64,000 nucleotides of DNA from DAOUJH01 sp965248955 (GCA_965248955.1 OZ252212.1:1674001-1738000); one strand, 5' to 3'. Positions 31,819 to 41,629 are shown, counted from the stretch's first letter. Notes: a model not told the origin generated them from the letters alone. Translations and numbers: made by a program.

Positions 31819-34020
31819 ATGGCTCAATTTCCCTACGCTGAAGTAGCCGTGGACGCCCCCATCAGGGACATGCGAACCTTCACCTACTCCGTGCCGGAGG
31901 GGATGACCGTCTCTCCCGGCCAGATGGTGCAGGTGCCCTTCGGCCCACGCATGGCCGATGGCGTCATCTTCAGGCTCAGCCGCAGCACCGACATAGACCC
32001 CGTCCGTCCCATCAACGCCTCCGATCCTGCCGGCGCCCTCCTCAGCCGGGAGCAATTGGACCTCGCGGCATGGATCGCCGAGTACTATATGGCCTCGCTG
32101 TACTCCGCCATTGGACTCATGCTGCCTCCGGGCTTCCGAAACCGTACGCAGCCCTATCTTGAAAAGCCTGAGGAAGGCGCATTGCAAGAGCTCGATAGTG
32201 AATTTGCAACGCGCCTGCTTGGGCAGTTCAAGGGCCGAACCGGTCTTGCCCAGGAAAGCTTGTTGCGCCGCGCCTTGGGTATGGAAGAGAGGCGTATCCT
32301 GGATAGGCTCGTCAGCCGGGGAGTGGTGCGTCGCACCTGGAAATGGCGAGGCTTCAGGCCAGCGGACTCCGGCGGCCACGCAAACTCTGAGCCATCCCAG
32401 GCGCCGGAGCCATTTCTAATACCCAGCCCCCATCAGGCGGAAGCACTGGAAAGCATAAACTCAGCCATCTCCCAGGGCAGGCATGAGGCCTTTCTTCTTC
32501 AGGGCGTTACCGGCAGCGGCAAGACAGAGGTGTACCTTCAGGCGCTGGCCCGCTGCCTTGAGAGCGGTAGGAAAGCCATACTTCTCGTGCCTGAAATATC
32601 GCTCACTCCACAGATGCTGCAGAGGTTCCGCGCCAGGTTCCCGGGCCGCGTCGCTGTCATACACAGCCGCCTTTCACAGGCTGAGCACCGGCGCACGTGG
32701 TGGGGAGTCCACCAGGGACAGTTCGATGTCGTGATAGGCTCGCGCAGCGCCCTCTTCGCACCTCTTAGGCCCCTAGGCCTCATAGTCCTCGATGAGGAGC
32801 ACGAATGGACCTACAAGCAGCAGGACCCGGAGCCCCGCTATCACGCACGCACCGTGGCCATGCGCATGGCCCAGGCAGCCAAAGCCGTCCTGGTACTAGG
32901 CAGCGCAACCCCGGACGTCGTTACCTATCACCGCGCCATAACCGGACGCCGCCTGCGCCTTTTACAGATGCCGCACCGCATTGGCCTCAGCAGCTCCATG
33001 GCTGGCGTAAGGATTGTTGATATGAGCCAGGAACTGAGGGACGGCAACCGCAGCATCTTCAGCCGCGCTCTGCAAGATGGCCTGCGCCGCGTTATAGATG
33101 AGGGCAATCAAGCTATCCTCTTCCTCAACCGCCGCGGTGCAGCCGGCATTGTGCAGTGCCGCGACTGTGGGTACGTAGTGCGATGTCGCAGCTGCGATGC
33201 TCCGCTTACCTACCATACCTCTCCCGAAAGGCTGGTCTGCCATCAGTGCAACCGGCGCTCCAGAACAATGGCGCGTTGCCCAAACTGCCGGCTTGACCGC
33301 ATTCGCCATCTCGGACTCGGCACACAGACCGTTGTCAAAGAGCTGGAAGCGCTCCTTCCCGGTGTCACCTCCTTGCGATGGGATAGGGACGCCGCCGATG
33401 AGATCGGCCACGAGGCCATCCTGGAGCGCTTTGCCAGTGCTGAAGCCCAGGTCCTGGTGGGCACCCAGATGGTGGCCAGGGGGCTGCACATCCCATCCGT
33501 CACCCTGGTAGGCGCCGTCCTTGCCGATATAGGGCTCCATCTACCAGACTTCCGAGCCGGGGAGAGGATATTCCAACTGCTCTGCCAAGTCGCCGGACGC
33601 GCCGGACGAGGGTTGGAGCAGGGAGCCGCACTCGTGCAGACCTACAGCCCCAACCACTATAGCGTGGTGCAGGCCTCCCAGCAGAGCTACGCATCCTTCC
33701 ATGAGCAAGAAGCCGTCTTCCGCAGAGTCCAGCGTATGCCTCCGTACGCCCGCCTGCTCAGGCTCATCTACTCTCACGTCAACCCTGGCCGGTGCCAGCG
33801 TGAAGCCGAGCGGCTGGGAAAGCTCCTGCGCAAGGAGCGTTCAGACTGGGCAATGACGGAAGTAGACGTCCTGGGCCCGGCCCCGGCCTACAACTCGCGC
33901 GTTAGGGGACGCTACCGGTGGCACATCCTGCTGCGAGGCCAAGAGCCGCGCCTGCTCCTGGACAAGGTCGCTTTACAGGACGGTTGGGTTGTAGACGTTG
34001 ATCCGGTTACAGTGCTCTGA
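31819..34020 (+). CDS. priA: Primosomal protein N' (replication restart helicase)
   Basis: Reloads the replisome at stalled forks. In 733 residues it has an N-terminal 3'-binding domain (FPYAEVAVDAPI), the Walker A GVTGSGKTEVYLQAL, the DEEH box (LIVLDEEHEWTYKQQD), and a zinc-binding region with eight Cys between CRDCGYVVRCRSCDA and ARCPNC. The helicase C-terminal lobe has LVGTQMVARGLHIPSVTLV. The ATG at 31819 has GGAAGG five bases upstream, so I prefer it to GTG 31813. It faces secF tail to tail across seven bases. Confidence 0.97.
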   Translation: MAQFPYAEVAVDAPIRDMRTFTYSVPEGMTVSPGQMVQVPFGPRMADGVIFRLSRSTDIDPVRPINASDPAGALLSREQLDLAAWIAEYYMASLYSAIGLMLPPGFRNRTQPYLEKPEEGALQELDSEFATRLLGQFKGRTGLAQESLLRRALGMEERRILDRLVSRGVVRRTWKWRGFRPADSGGHANSEPSQAPEPFLIPSPHQAEALESINSAISQGRHEAFLLQGVTGSGKTEVYLQALARCLESGRKAILLVPEISLTPQMLQRFRARFPGRVAVIHSRLSQAEHRRTWWGVHQGQFDVVIGSRSALFAPLRPLGLIVLDEEHEWTYKQQDPEPRYHARTVAMRMAQAAKAVLVLGSATPDVVTYHRAITGRRLRLLQMPHRIGLSSSMAGVRIVDMSQELRDGNRSIFSRALQDGLRRVIDEGNQAILFLNRRGAAGIVQCRDCGYVVRCRSCDAPLTYHTSPERLVCHQCNRRSRTMARCPNCRLDRIRHLGLGTQTVVKELEALLPGVTSLRWDRDAADEIGHEAILERFASAEAQVLVGTQMVARGLHIPSVTLVGAVLADIGLHLPDFRAGERIFQLLCQVAGRAGRGLEQGAALVQTYSPNHYSVVQASQQSYASFHEQEAVFRRVQRMPPYARLLRLIYSHVNPGRCQREAERLGKLLRKERSDWAMTEVDVLGPAPAYNSRVRGRYRWHILLRGQEPRLLLDKVALQDGWVVDVDPVTVL

Positions 34021-34027
34021 TTCCAGT

Positions 34028-34972
34028 CTAGGCGCGAGACCTAGCAGGGAGCAGCCTGAAGCGGCGCATAGTACGGCCTATCTCGCCCACTTCCCAGGAG
34101 ACCAGCACCTGGCTGGCTATGGCTATGGAGCTATAGGTGCCTGAGATCAGCCCTATTAGCAGCACGAGCAGGAAATTGCGGATGGTCTCTCCGCCTAGCA
34201 GGTACAGCGCCAGCACCGTAATCAGCAGCGTCAGGCTGGTGTTCAGCGATCGTCCTAGCGTCTCCAGCAGACTGGTGTTCACGTTTTTCTCCAGCCGTTC
34301 CGCGGGCAATCGCGCCACGTTCTCCCTGATACGGTCGAAGACTACAATCGTGTCGTTGACGCTGTAGCCAATGATTGTCAGCAGTCCCGTGATGAACATG
34401 GCGTTCACCTCCAGGTTGATCAATTTCCCCAGTATAGAGAAGATGCCAAGGACAATTAGCACGTCGTGGATCAGCGCTATTATGGCCGCCACGCCGTAGC
34501 GGAACGGATTGGGCACTTGCCGGAACGCCCATGTGATGTAGAGCAGAATGGCAATGGCCGCCACCACCACGGCTATGAAGGCGTTGCGTACGGTATCCGC
34601 CGCCACTACTCCCGAAACCGAAGAAACGTCCATGCGGTTCACCGGCGCCAACTCCTCGAACGCCTCCATTATGGTCTCGCGCTCCGGTGTGATGCCCTGC
34701 TCCGCGTCTCCCTCACGCAGGCGCGACACCCTGATGAAGAACTCCCCATCGCCTGACGGTTGCACTATTGCCTCCGCATGATCCAGACGGGACAGCACGT
34801 CCCTCACACCCTGTTCCGCGACGTCCTCTTCGAATGCTATGCTGATCGTCGAGCCGCCCGTGAACTCTATGCCCAGGAACAGCGACGGCGGAATGATCAG
34901 AGAGATGATGCCAGGAATCAATATCATCGCCGACAGCAAGTAGAACCAGCGCCGCTTGCCTACAATGTTCAT
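34028..34972 (-). CDS. secF: Protein translocase subunit SecF
   Basis: With SecD it uses the proton gradient to help complete protein export. The 314-residue membrane protein has a first helix, the FLGIEFTGGSTISIAF motif, a periplasmic domain, and then five helices with IGYSVNDTIVVFDRIRENV and LNTSLTLLITVLALYLLGG. Its ATG overlaps the TAA of secD by one base (TAATG), so the two are coupled. It is the last gene of the def-cca-secD-secF run and meets priA tail to tail. Confidence 0.97.
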   Translation of the reverse strand: MNIVGKRRWFYLLSAMILIPGIISLIIPPSLFLGIEFTGGSTISIAFEEDVAEQGVRDVLSRLDHAEAIVQPSGDGEFFIRVSRLREGDAEQGITPERETIMEAFEELAPVNRMDVSSVSGVVAADTVRNAFIAVVVAAIAILLYITWAFRQVPNPFRYGVAAIIALIHDVLIVLGIFSILGKLINLEVNAMFITGLLTIIGYSVNDTIVVFDRIRENVARLPAERLEKNVNTSLLETLGRSLNTSLTLLITVLALYLLGGETIRNFLLVLLIGLISGTYSSIAIASQVLVSWEVGEIGRTMRRFRLLPARSRA

Positions 34973-36642
34973 TAGCGGTCGCCTCCCTCTTCAGTCGCAC
35001 TGGCCGCCACCGTCCTTGCCTTGGGTAGCCTCTCAGGACTGAATATCCCTCTGCGCCGACCCAGCAGCGAGAAGTTAAGCAGGTTGAGCAGCGTCTTGCT
35101 CACCGTCAACGCGCTGAACATGCTCAACGTCACCCCAATGGCAAGCGTGAGGGCAAAACCGGCTATCAGGCTGGCCCCCAAACGCTGTCCGAACCAGAAC
35201 AGGATGGCACAGATGATCAGCGTGGACACGTTGCCGTCCCTTATGGAAGTCCAGGCTCGGCTGAATCCTATGTCAATGGCCGAGGTCAGCGTCCTGCCCA
35301 AGCGCAGCTCTTCCTTCATCCTTTCAAATATCAAGATGTTGGCGTCTACCGCCATTCCTATTGATAGAATGAAGGCAGCCACGCCGGCCAGCGTCAACGT
35401 TATGGGCACCATCTTGAAGACGCTGAGCACCGCCGCCGTGTAGATGATCAGCGCCACCGCAGCCACCAAGCCGGCCATCCTGTAGTACATCACCATGAAC
35501 AGCAGAACAAGGCATAGCCCCACTATTCCCGCAATCAGGCTCTTTCGCAGCGATTCCGCCCCGAGAACCGCGTCGACATCCTGCTCCTGCACAACCTCGA
35601 TTGGAATGGGCAGCCTGCCCGACTCAAGCTGGATGGCTATGGTGTGCACCCGTTCCGGAGAGAAACTCGGCCCCTCTATAAAGGCGGCTCCCGCCAGAAT
35701 GGGCTGGTTCACCACCGGCGCGACTATCTCCTCTTCGTCAAGGAACACCGCAAAGCGGTTGTTGGTTCCCGCCAGCCGTGTTGTCAAGTCGGCGAAGATA
35801 CGCTGACCCCGGGAGTTGAACTGTACGTTCACAATGGGAGTACCCTTGGTCTGGTGCGTACCGGCATACGCTCGCGCCAGGTCCTCACCCGTCAGCCCCG
35901 TTTCTTGGTCAACGTGGTTGTCGGGAAGTCCGCAGGGGTATGTCACTTCTCCGCTGGGCAGCGTCAAGCCGGTGACCTGCAGGCAGTTGCGCTCCTTGAA
36001 CTCCAAGCGCGCCGTCTGCCCTATCAGCTTCTTCACCTCCTCCACGTCGCGCACCCCGGGCAGTTGCACCAGTATCCGGTTGTTGTCCATCAACTGAATC
36101 ACCGGCTCGGTCACGCCAAACGGGTTGATGCGGCGGGCAATGGTGTCCAGGACACCGTCCATTTGGTCTCTGGTCGGGTTGGCCACTATGTCCTCGATGG
36201 TCATCGTTTCTACCGGGGCTATCTGCTCGCTCAGAGCGTTGCGGATGATGTCCTGGTCGTCTTCTTTGAGCACGTTGCCCTGGGCGTCCAGGATGGCGGG
36301 GTTTATCGCATTCACCCGCACTATGGCAACGTTGTCCTCGCTGCCTTGACGCACCGAGGCCTCCGTCTTGCCAATGTCGTTGAACACGGCATTCACGGCT
36401 TCCAGGTCGGTCACAGGTTCTTCGAAGGTGATCGTTAGCTCGTTCGTTCCTCTCGCCTGGTAGACCAGATGACTGCCTCCCTGAAGGTCCAATCCCAAGC
36501 GCATCCCCAGAATAGCGTCGCTGCCGCGCTCGAAACGACTCCCCAGAGCACGGAAGTCTATATTTTGAAACGCCAGCGAGTACGCGGAGATCCCAATGAC
36601 CGCAATGATTATAAGAATGCGCCAAATGCTTACTCTACGCAT
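34972..36642 (-). CDS. secD: Protein translocase subunit SecD
   Basis: The larger partner of SecF in the membrane. In 556 residues it has an N-terminal helix (ILIIIAVIGISAYSLAF), the GLDLQGGSHLVYQ signature, a large periplasmic region with the P1 head, and six C-terminal helices with IAGIVGLCLVLLFMVMYYR, GMAVDANILIFERMKEELR and GFALTLAIGVTLSMFSAL. These cover the conserved D5-D6 proton-coupling motifs. Its start lies within the last eight bases of the upstream tRNA nucleotidyltransferase gene. Confidence 0.97.
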   Translation of the reverse strand: MRRVSIWRILIIIAVIGISAYSLAFQNIDFRALGSRFERGSDAILGMRLGLDLQGGSHLVYQARGTNELTITFEEPVTDLEAVNAVFNDIGKTEASVRQGSEDNVAIVRVNAINPAILDAQGNVLKEDDQDIIRNALSEQIAPVETMTIEDIVANPTRDQMDGVLDTIARRINPFGVTEPVIQLMDNNRILVQLPGVRDVEEVKKLIGQTARLEFKERNCLQVTGLTLPSGEVTYPCGLPDNHVDQETGLTGEDLARAYAGTHQTKGTPIVNVQFNSRGQRIFADLTTRLAGTNNRFAVFLDEEEIVAPVVNQPILAGAAFIEGPSFSPERVHTIAIQLESGRLPIPIEVVQEQDVDAVLGAESLRKSLIAGIVGLCLVLLFMVMYYRMAGLVAAVALIIYTAAVLSVFKMVPITLTLAGVAAFILSIGMAVDANILIFERMKEELRLGRTLTSAIDIGFSRAWTSIRDGNVSTLIICAILFWFGQRLGASLIAGFALTLAIGVTLSMFSALTVSKTLLNLLNFSLLGRRRGIFSPERLPKARTVAASATEEGGDR

Positions 36643-38116
36643 AATCGCCTTCTATTCTACCAGCAGAGGCTACCTCCCTTGCCAGGGCAAGAGCCTCCTT
36701 TCTACTGGCGATTTCTCCCGTGGCCTGGGCCTCCTCGACCACATTCAGCACCTTCCCTAGGATTGGTCCCGGTTTCAGTCCCAGCGCATCCATCACCTCG
36801 TATCCGTCCACCAACCGAGGGGAGGAGACCTCTTCTTCTTGATGCAAGCCGGTTTCCAGCGCATGGCGTATTACTTTCGTATAGCTCTTCCACTCTTCCC
36901 GTTCCATCTCCGGTCCCCGCGCTGCCAGGTAATCCGCCAGACTGAGATAGAGGGTATCGATTGCTGTGTCTCCCAGGCTGCGAAAGAATCGGTACACGGC
37001 GCGCTGAGTCGGCATCTCGCCTTTCTGGCTCAGCTGGCTCGGCCTTAGGTGGTGCTCTATCTGTGTCGCCACTATCTCCCTGCCGCGGCGGCTCAACCTC
37101 AGACGGCCCAGCGTCTTTCTTGCTGCCTCTGCTCCCTGATCCGGATGTCCAAAGAAGCGTGTCCTCCCCTCCGGCGTCACCATCTTAGTCGCCGGCTTGG
37201 CAACGTCGTGCAGCAGCGCAGTGAGCTTGAGCAGCGTGCCCCGGGTGTGCCCGTCAGAGATCACTTCAGTAAAATGTCCTTCCAGTTTGTCGTCCCAGGG
37301 CACTTCCTCCAGTACCCAATCAGGCTTCAGCGAGCGGGCCAGCAGGCCTTCCGCCATCCTCACCGATTCGATGTTGTGCTCCAGCACGGTCCAGTAGTGC
37401 TCCTTGGGTTGGGTTACCCCCCGGCCTTCTTCAAGCTCGGGAAGCACACGGCAAAGCAACCCCAGCTTGTCCAAGAGATATACGTGCTCCACCGCCTCTT
37501 TGGATGCCAGTATGGCCAGAAACTCGTCCCGCACCCGCTCCGCCGACACCTTGTCCAGCAACGGCGCGTCACGCTGGATGAGACGAAACGTCTCGTCCTC
37601 AATTTCGAATCCCAGGAAAGCCCGCAGGCGTACCGCCCGCAGCAGACGTATGGCGTCTTCTTGGAAGATGCCGCTTCCTACGGCACGGATCACACTGTTC
37701 GAGATGTCCCCCCTGCCATCGAACGGATCGAGTATGCACTCCGTCCACCCTTCTTCCAAGAGGCTGGACAGGGGCGTGCTCATGGCGTCGATGGTGAAGT
37801 CCCGCCTTGCCAGGTCCTGCTCTCTATCGACCTGCAGAGAAGCCAGGTCTATCCACCACTCCCCCTCGCTTTGCAACACCACGCGGGCTATTTGGTGCGG
37901 CTGGTCCAACACCACGTACGACCCGCCCATCTCGTCGGCCAACCGGCGGGCCACCTCCATGGCATCTCCACGCACGGTTACATCCAGGTCCCTGGTGGGC
38001 CTGTCCAGCAACGCGTCGCGCAGAAAGCCACCCACGGCGTGAGGCTCCTCCTCTTCCGAAATCTGGGCTATGACTCGCCGGATTAGCGATTTGACCTCGG
38101 TACTCAGTGGATTCAT
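36635..38116 (-). CDS. cca: CCA-adding tRNA nucleotidyltransferase / poly(A) polymerase family with HD domain
   Basis: Adds or repairs the 3' CCA of tRNAs, or adds A tails in the PcnB branch. In 493 residues it has AVGGFLRDALLDRPTRDLDV near residues 26-45 (the GG/RD and DxD catalytic motifs), LARRDFTIDAMS near 105, and neck motifs with FQEDAIRLLRAVRLRAFLGF. A C-terminal HD phosphohydrolase domain has KLTALLHDVAKPATK near residue 290. I cannot decide CCA versus A specificity by eye. It lies between def and secD on the same strand, with an eight-base overlap with secD. Confidence 0.93.
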   Translation of the reverse strand: MNPLSTEVKSLIRRVIAQISEEEEPHAVGGFLRDALLDRPTRDLDVTVRGDAMEVARRLADEMGGSYVVLDQPHQIARVVLQSEGEWWIDLASLQVDREQDLARRDFTIDAMSTPLSSLLEEGWTECILDPFDGRGDISNSVIRAVGSGIFQEDAIRLLRAVRLRAFLGFEIEDETFRLIQRDAPLLDKVSAERVRDEFLAILASKEAVEHVYLLDKLGLLCRVLPELEEGRGVTQPKEHYWTVLEHNIESVRMAEGLLARSLKPDWVLEEVPWDDKLEGHFTEVISDGHTRGTLLKLTALLHDVAKPATKMVTPEGRTRFFGHPDQGAEAARKTLGRLRLSRRGREIVATQIEHHLRPSQLSQKGEMPTQRAVYRFFRSLGDTAIDTLYLSLADYLAARGPEMEREEWKSYTKVIRHALETGLHQEEEVSSPRLVDGYEVMDALGLKPGPILGKVLNVVEEAQATGEIASRKEALALAREVASAGRIEGDYA

Positions 38117-38151
38117 TGCAAAGTAGGCTTATTCTAGTGTCGGGCCCCGCC

Positions 38152-38691
38152 TCAGCCGACGCTTTCCACAGTTGCCTTGGAACCAGCGTATTCGACCTCT
38201 TCTCGCTCTTCGTAATCCTTGGGTTCCAGCTTGTACAGTTTGTCCTGGCTTTCCAGGTGGTCGATGTAGAGAACGCCGTTCAGGTGATCGGTCTCGTGTT
38301 CCAGCGCCTGCGCCAGCAGTCCGTCTGCTTTCACGGTGTAGCGCTTGCCGTTCCTGTCCAGTGCCCGCACCTTCACCGTTTCGGAGCGAGTCAGGTCTCC
38401 ACGGTACCCCGGTATGCTCAGGCAACCCTCGTCGACCTCGCGCTCACCCGTTCGCTCCACCACTTCAGGGTTGATCAGGACCAACGCCTCCTCCATCTCC
38501 GGGGTCTGAATCACGACCACCTTCTGCAACACGCCCACCTGGTTGGCGGCAAGGCCCACGCCGTTTTCATGCGGCATCGTCTCCAGCATGTCGTCGATCA
38601 GACGCTGGGTCCACTTGTCGATGTTGCGTATCTTCTTTGCCTTTTCACGCAGGACGGGGTCAGGCACGAAGCGGAGGCTGAGCAGAGCCAA
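38152..38691 (-). CDS. def: Peptide deformylase
   Basis: Removes the formyl group from the initiator methionine of new proteins. In 179 residues all three motifs are present: GVGLAANQVG at residues 45-53, EGCLSIPGY with the metal Cys90, and QALEHETDHLNGVLY with His132 and His136. It heads the minus-strand def-cca-secD-secF run, 35 bases before cca. The 235 bases upstream (38692-38926) show no gene and no clear promoter. Confidence 0.97.
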   Translation of the reverse strand: MALLSLRFVPDPVLREKAKKIRNIDKWTQRLIDDMLETMPHENGVGLAANQVGVLQKVVVIQTPEMEEALVLINPEVVERTGEREVDEGCLSIPGYRGDLTRSETVKVRALDRNGKRYTVKADGLLAQALEHETDHLNGVLYIDHLESQDKLYKLEPKDYEEREEVEYAGSKATVESVG

Positions 38692-38926
38692 GATACACCC
38701 TTTGCATTAGAGTTACGGATTTCGAAACTTCATTATATGTTCGACGCTTTACACCTGTAAAGGCGCGGGCACTATGCAGGCACTCGGTAATTATTGACCA
38801 GGTTCCTGTGATGTGATAGGTGTCCACTAGAAACCGGAGAGGTGCGGATGTCCGTATGAAGAGTCACAGACGCCCTCATGTCCAGAGAGCCTTCGGTTCT
38901 AGCCATCAGGGGTGGGACAGTAGATT

Positions 38927-39454
38927 ATGAGTACGGCGTTATTGAAGTGCATCTCAGGTTTACTTGTGCTTGCAATGACGTTGCTTGCATGCTCTGACTC
39001 AAGTGATAAGGCCGATTCACCTGAAGGCGCTGCGACATCGACCGCAGGTATCCATGGGGCGGGCTGCTCAGTGACGATTTCGAACGGTCAAAGCCCGCCG
39101 GGCGAGAGGCCAAGTCCTTACCACCACGGGAGCGATGGACTTTGGACAGGCCTATGGCCAGATGGGGTCGTAGAATTTGTGCCAGATGGCCCTGGGGCTT
39201 TGCTGGAGGACGGATCCTTGTCTATGAAGTTCTTTTGGTGGCGTGGGCCAGGGGTATTCGGGCCGCTGGAGATCACCGGACGGAGGCTGGACTCCTCGTC
39301 TCCTCCTCTCCGTGCCGATATTCCCGAAGGATATGGGGATAGTGGTTTCCAAGCAAGCGGTCTCATTTTCTCTTCCCTTGGATGCTGGGAAGTCACAGGC
39401 AGGGTTGGAGAAGTTGAACTGACTTTTGTAACTTTAGTGGTCAAAAAGGCCTAA
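38927..39454 (+). CDS. Predicted lipoprotein, function unknown
   Basis: A 175-residue exported protein. The signal is MSTALLKCISGLLVLAMTLL followed by the lipobox Cys at about residue 22 (LLAC), then a Ser/Asp-rich linker. The mature part has several Gly/Trp-rich segments (YHHGSDGLWTGLWPDG, FFWWRGPGVFGPLEI) that suggest a small beta-sandwich. A Cys pair (GAGCSVTI and LGCWEVTG) may form a disulfide outside the cell. No family is recognised. The base composition is AT-richer than the neighbours, which hints at acquisition. Confidence 0.75.
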   Translation: MSTALLKCISGLLVLAMTLLACSDSSDKADSPEGAATSTAGIHGAGCSVTISNGQSPPGERPSPYHHGSDGLWTGLWPDGVVEFVPDGPGALLEDGSLSMKFFWWRGPGVFGPLEITGRRLDSSSPPLRADIPEGYGDSGFQASGLIFSSLGCWEVTGRVGEVELTFVTLVVKKA

Positions 39455-39481
39455 GTGACTCGCCTTTCCGAGCCGAGGGGA

Positions 39482-39511
39482 CCACAGGCCAGTTGCCCTT
39501 CTGGCCCGTGG
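39482..39511. terminator. Hairpin between the lipoprotein and the next gene
   Basis: CCAC-A-GGCCAG, an eight-base loop, then CTGGCC-C-GTGG gives ten pairs and one mismatch, 28 bases after the lipoprotein stop. No T tract follows, so it may be a weak or factor-assisted terminator. Confidence 0.4.
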
Positions 39512-39580
39512 CCATACCCCTAAACGATTGGAAGCAATTCCGCTATGCTAAGCGGAACACTGAATGCAAGAGGAGACGCC

Positions 39581-40204
39581 ATGAATATTTCCATATTGGG
39601 CACGGGACGCATGGGCACGGGCCTTGCCAGGGGCTGGATCGAAGCGGGTCACCTGGTGACCCTCGGCTCAAGGGACCCCGGCCTGAATAGAGCCGCCGCC
39701 GACGGTATCGGCGCAGGGATCGCCTGCTACACGGACGCCATCCGCGACGCTGAAGTGGTAGTCATCGGCGTACCGTACGGCGCAGTCCTGGATGTCGTAG
39801 CTCCGCTCCGCGACCTGCTGAAGGAGAGGATCGTCATCGACATCACCAATCCCATGGACAACCTGCCGCCGGAGGGCTCTGGCGCACAGCGCACGGCTGC
39901 GGCCATCGGCCCCGGGGCCAGGGTGATTCCCGCCTTCAAGGCCACATTCTCCGGCACGTTGGGAGAACCCACCGACCCCGACACCGGCACGGCGCGCGAC
40001 GTCTTCTTTTGCGGCGACGATAGCGAGGCAAAAGAAGCAGTGGCCTCCCTGATAGAAGACCTCGGCTTTCGCGCCGTGGACTGCGGGCCTCTGAGCCGGG
40101 CCAACCTCTTGGACTTGATGGTGCCCCTGATCATAGAGGTAGACGGCCGTTACAACATGGGACGGTCCGGGTCGTGGAAGCTGCTTGGCCAGCCCACTGA
40201 CTGA
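39581..40204 (+). CDS. NADPH-dependent F420 reductase-like oxidoreductase
   Basis: A 207-residue Rossmann protein of the NADP/F420-oxidoreductase group. The N-terminal dinucleotide motif is ISILGTGRMGTGLARGW, and VTLGSRDPGLNRA has the Ser/Arg typical of NADP preference. VVVIGVPYGAVLDV, IVIDITNPMDNLP and RVIPAFKATFSGTLGEP follow the family pattern. The C-terminal FRAVDCGPLSRANLLDLM is also conserved. The ATG at 39581 follows AGAGGAG. It could move hydride between F420H2 and NADP if the organism makes F420; no F420 biosynthesis gene is in the window. Confidence 0.82.
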   Translation: MNISILGTGRMGTGLARGWIEAGHLVTLGSRDPGLNRAAADGIGAGIACYTDAIRDAEVVVIGVPYGAVLDVVAPLRDLLKERIVIDITNPMDNLPPEGSGAQRTAAAIGPGARVIPAFKATFSGTLGEPTDPDTGTARDVFFCGDDSEAKEAVASLIEDLGFRAVDCGPLSRANLLDLMVPLIIEVDGRYNMGRSGSWKLLGQPTD

Positions 40205-40211
40205 GCTTACT

Positions 40212-40240
40212 TTGACACCCCCCAAAGGGCGAAATATAAT
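40212..40240 (+). promoter_or_regulatory. Perfect consensus sigma-70 promoter
   Basis: TTGACA (40212-40217), a spacer of exactly 17 bases and TATAAT (40235-40240) match the housekeeping consensus without a mismatch. The next start codon is at 40283, with GGGGAGG just upstream. Confidence 0.85.
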
Positions 40241-40282
40241 CCCGCCATTCAGTCCGTGCGGTAAGGACAGGGGAGGAAGACC

Positions 40283-41629
40283 ATGACTGTGACCTCTAGT
40301 CAATCTTTTGAGGAAGCTGTTGCCGAGTATATAGAAAAGTCCAGGGCCCAAATAGGGGAGGAGATCATGGAGCACATCCCCCCTTGGCCGCCTGCTCCCT
40401 TTGAACAGGGGCCGCCTCCCTTTGAAGCGGCGTTGCGTTTGGACTCCCAGTCGATCACGACATTTGCTAGAAACCTGGGAGACGATAATCCCCTCTACAC
40501 GGATCCTGAGTACGGAGAAAGCACCCGCTACGGCTGCCAGATTGCCCCCGGCGTAGTGGTCTCCACCGTCCGTTACCCCACCGGCCATGGCGCCAGGAGG
40601 CCTGAGGGATACCCGGTGGCCAACTTCTACTCAGGCACCGCATTTGAGTTCTTTGACGCAATCAGGGTGGGCTCTAAGTTCCGCACAACCAAAGTGCCCA
40701 GTGAGCTTGTGGAGAAGCAGGGCTCAAAGGGCGCCCTCCTTTTTCTCATCACTGAACTGAACTACTGGGACTACCATGGAGACCTTCTGGGCAAGGTCTA
40801 CTCCACACAGATACAGGTGCCCACCGCAACCATGGGGGCCACCAGGTCCATGGACCCCAAGCGCCTTGGTGAGCGCATGCTTTACGAACGCGGCGCTTCC
40901 AGCTACAGCTCGGATGACATTGAGGAGATCATCCAAAAGATGCAGAACAAGTTCCGCCGTGGAGCTGAAACGCTCTACTGGGAGGACGTTGAAGTTGGGG
41001 AACGGTTGGGCCCGGTGATTCTGCCGCCATGGACACTGCAAGACCAGCTTGCCTATCACTTCCTCACCTATGCTGCGTCTGCCGGTGAAGAGATGGACGG
41101 AGACGTCTACAGCTTTGAGCCGGCGTACCGCAATATGCGGCGGTGGCCCGGCCGCGCCCGCATCCATCCCAATACCTATTGGCCGTGGACGCCCGGCAAC
41201 GAGCATGAGGACGCTGTGCTTTCACCGTATCGCACCCAGCCGCTGCCTTTCGATTTCGGATTGCAGCGTTGCCAGTTCCCTCAGCAGCTGCTCACCAACT
41301 GGATGGGCGATGATGGCTTCATCCGCAGGCAGCAGGCAAGTTTGAGAAGGCCCGTCTTCTACTCGGACGTCACCACTTACACCGGCGAAGTGGTCAAGAA
41401 GTACAGGGTTACGGAGAAGGGCCAGGACGGCGGGGTGCCGGGTGAGCACGAGTACTATGCTGTTGGTATACGCATAAGTGGCAATAATCAGGTGGGCGAG
41501 GAGCAGGCCCCTGGCACGGCAACGGTCTATCTGCCATCCAGAGAGGGAGGCCCGGTTAAGTTGCCCATTCCACATCCGGCCAAGCCGCCGTACGTACCTT
41601 TTGAGACTTTTCGTAGGGACTGGTTCTAG
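40283..41629 (+). CDS. MaoC-like double-hotdog dehydratase family protein
   Basis: A 448-residue protein with two hotdog-like halves. The first (about residues 50-180) has TFARNLGDDNPLYTDPEYG and GCQIAPGVVVSTV, which resemble the N-terminal MaoC dehydratase/FAS1 domain that hydrates enoyl-CoAs. The second (about 225-440) has VEVGERLGPVILPPWTLQDQ, and RRPVFYSDVTTYTGEVVKK fits the central helix and strand. The catalytic Asp-His pair of the classical hydratase 2 motif is not obvious, so the activity is uncertain. The gene has a consensus promoter and its own ribosome-binding site. It meets the NHL-repeat gene tail to tail. Confidence 0.75.
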   Translation: MTVTSSQSFEEAVAEYIEKSRAQIGEEIMEHIPPWPPAPFEQGPPPFEAALRLDSQSITTFARNLGDDNPLYTDPEYGESTRYGCQIAPGVVVSTVRYPTGHGARRPEGYPVANFYSGTAFEFFDAIRVGSKFRTTKVPSELVEKQGSKGALLFLITELNYWDYHGDLLGKVYSTQIQVPTATMGATRSMDPKRLGERMLYERGASSYSSDDIEEIIQKMQNKFRRGAETLYWEDVEVGERLGPVILPPWTLQDQLAYHFLTYAASAGEEMDGDVYSFEPAYRNMRRWPGRARIHPNTYWPWTPGNEHEDAVLSPYRTQPLPFDFGLQRCQFPQQLLTNWMGDDGFIRRQQASLRRPVFYSDVTTYTGEVVKKYRVTEKGQDGGVPGEHEYYAVGIRISGNNQVGEEQAPGTATVYLPSREGGPVKLPIPHPAKPPYVPFETFRRDWF

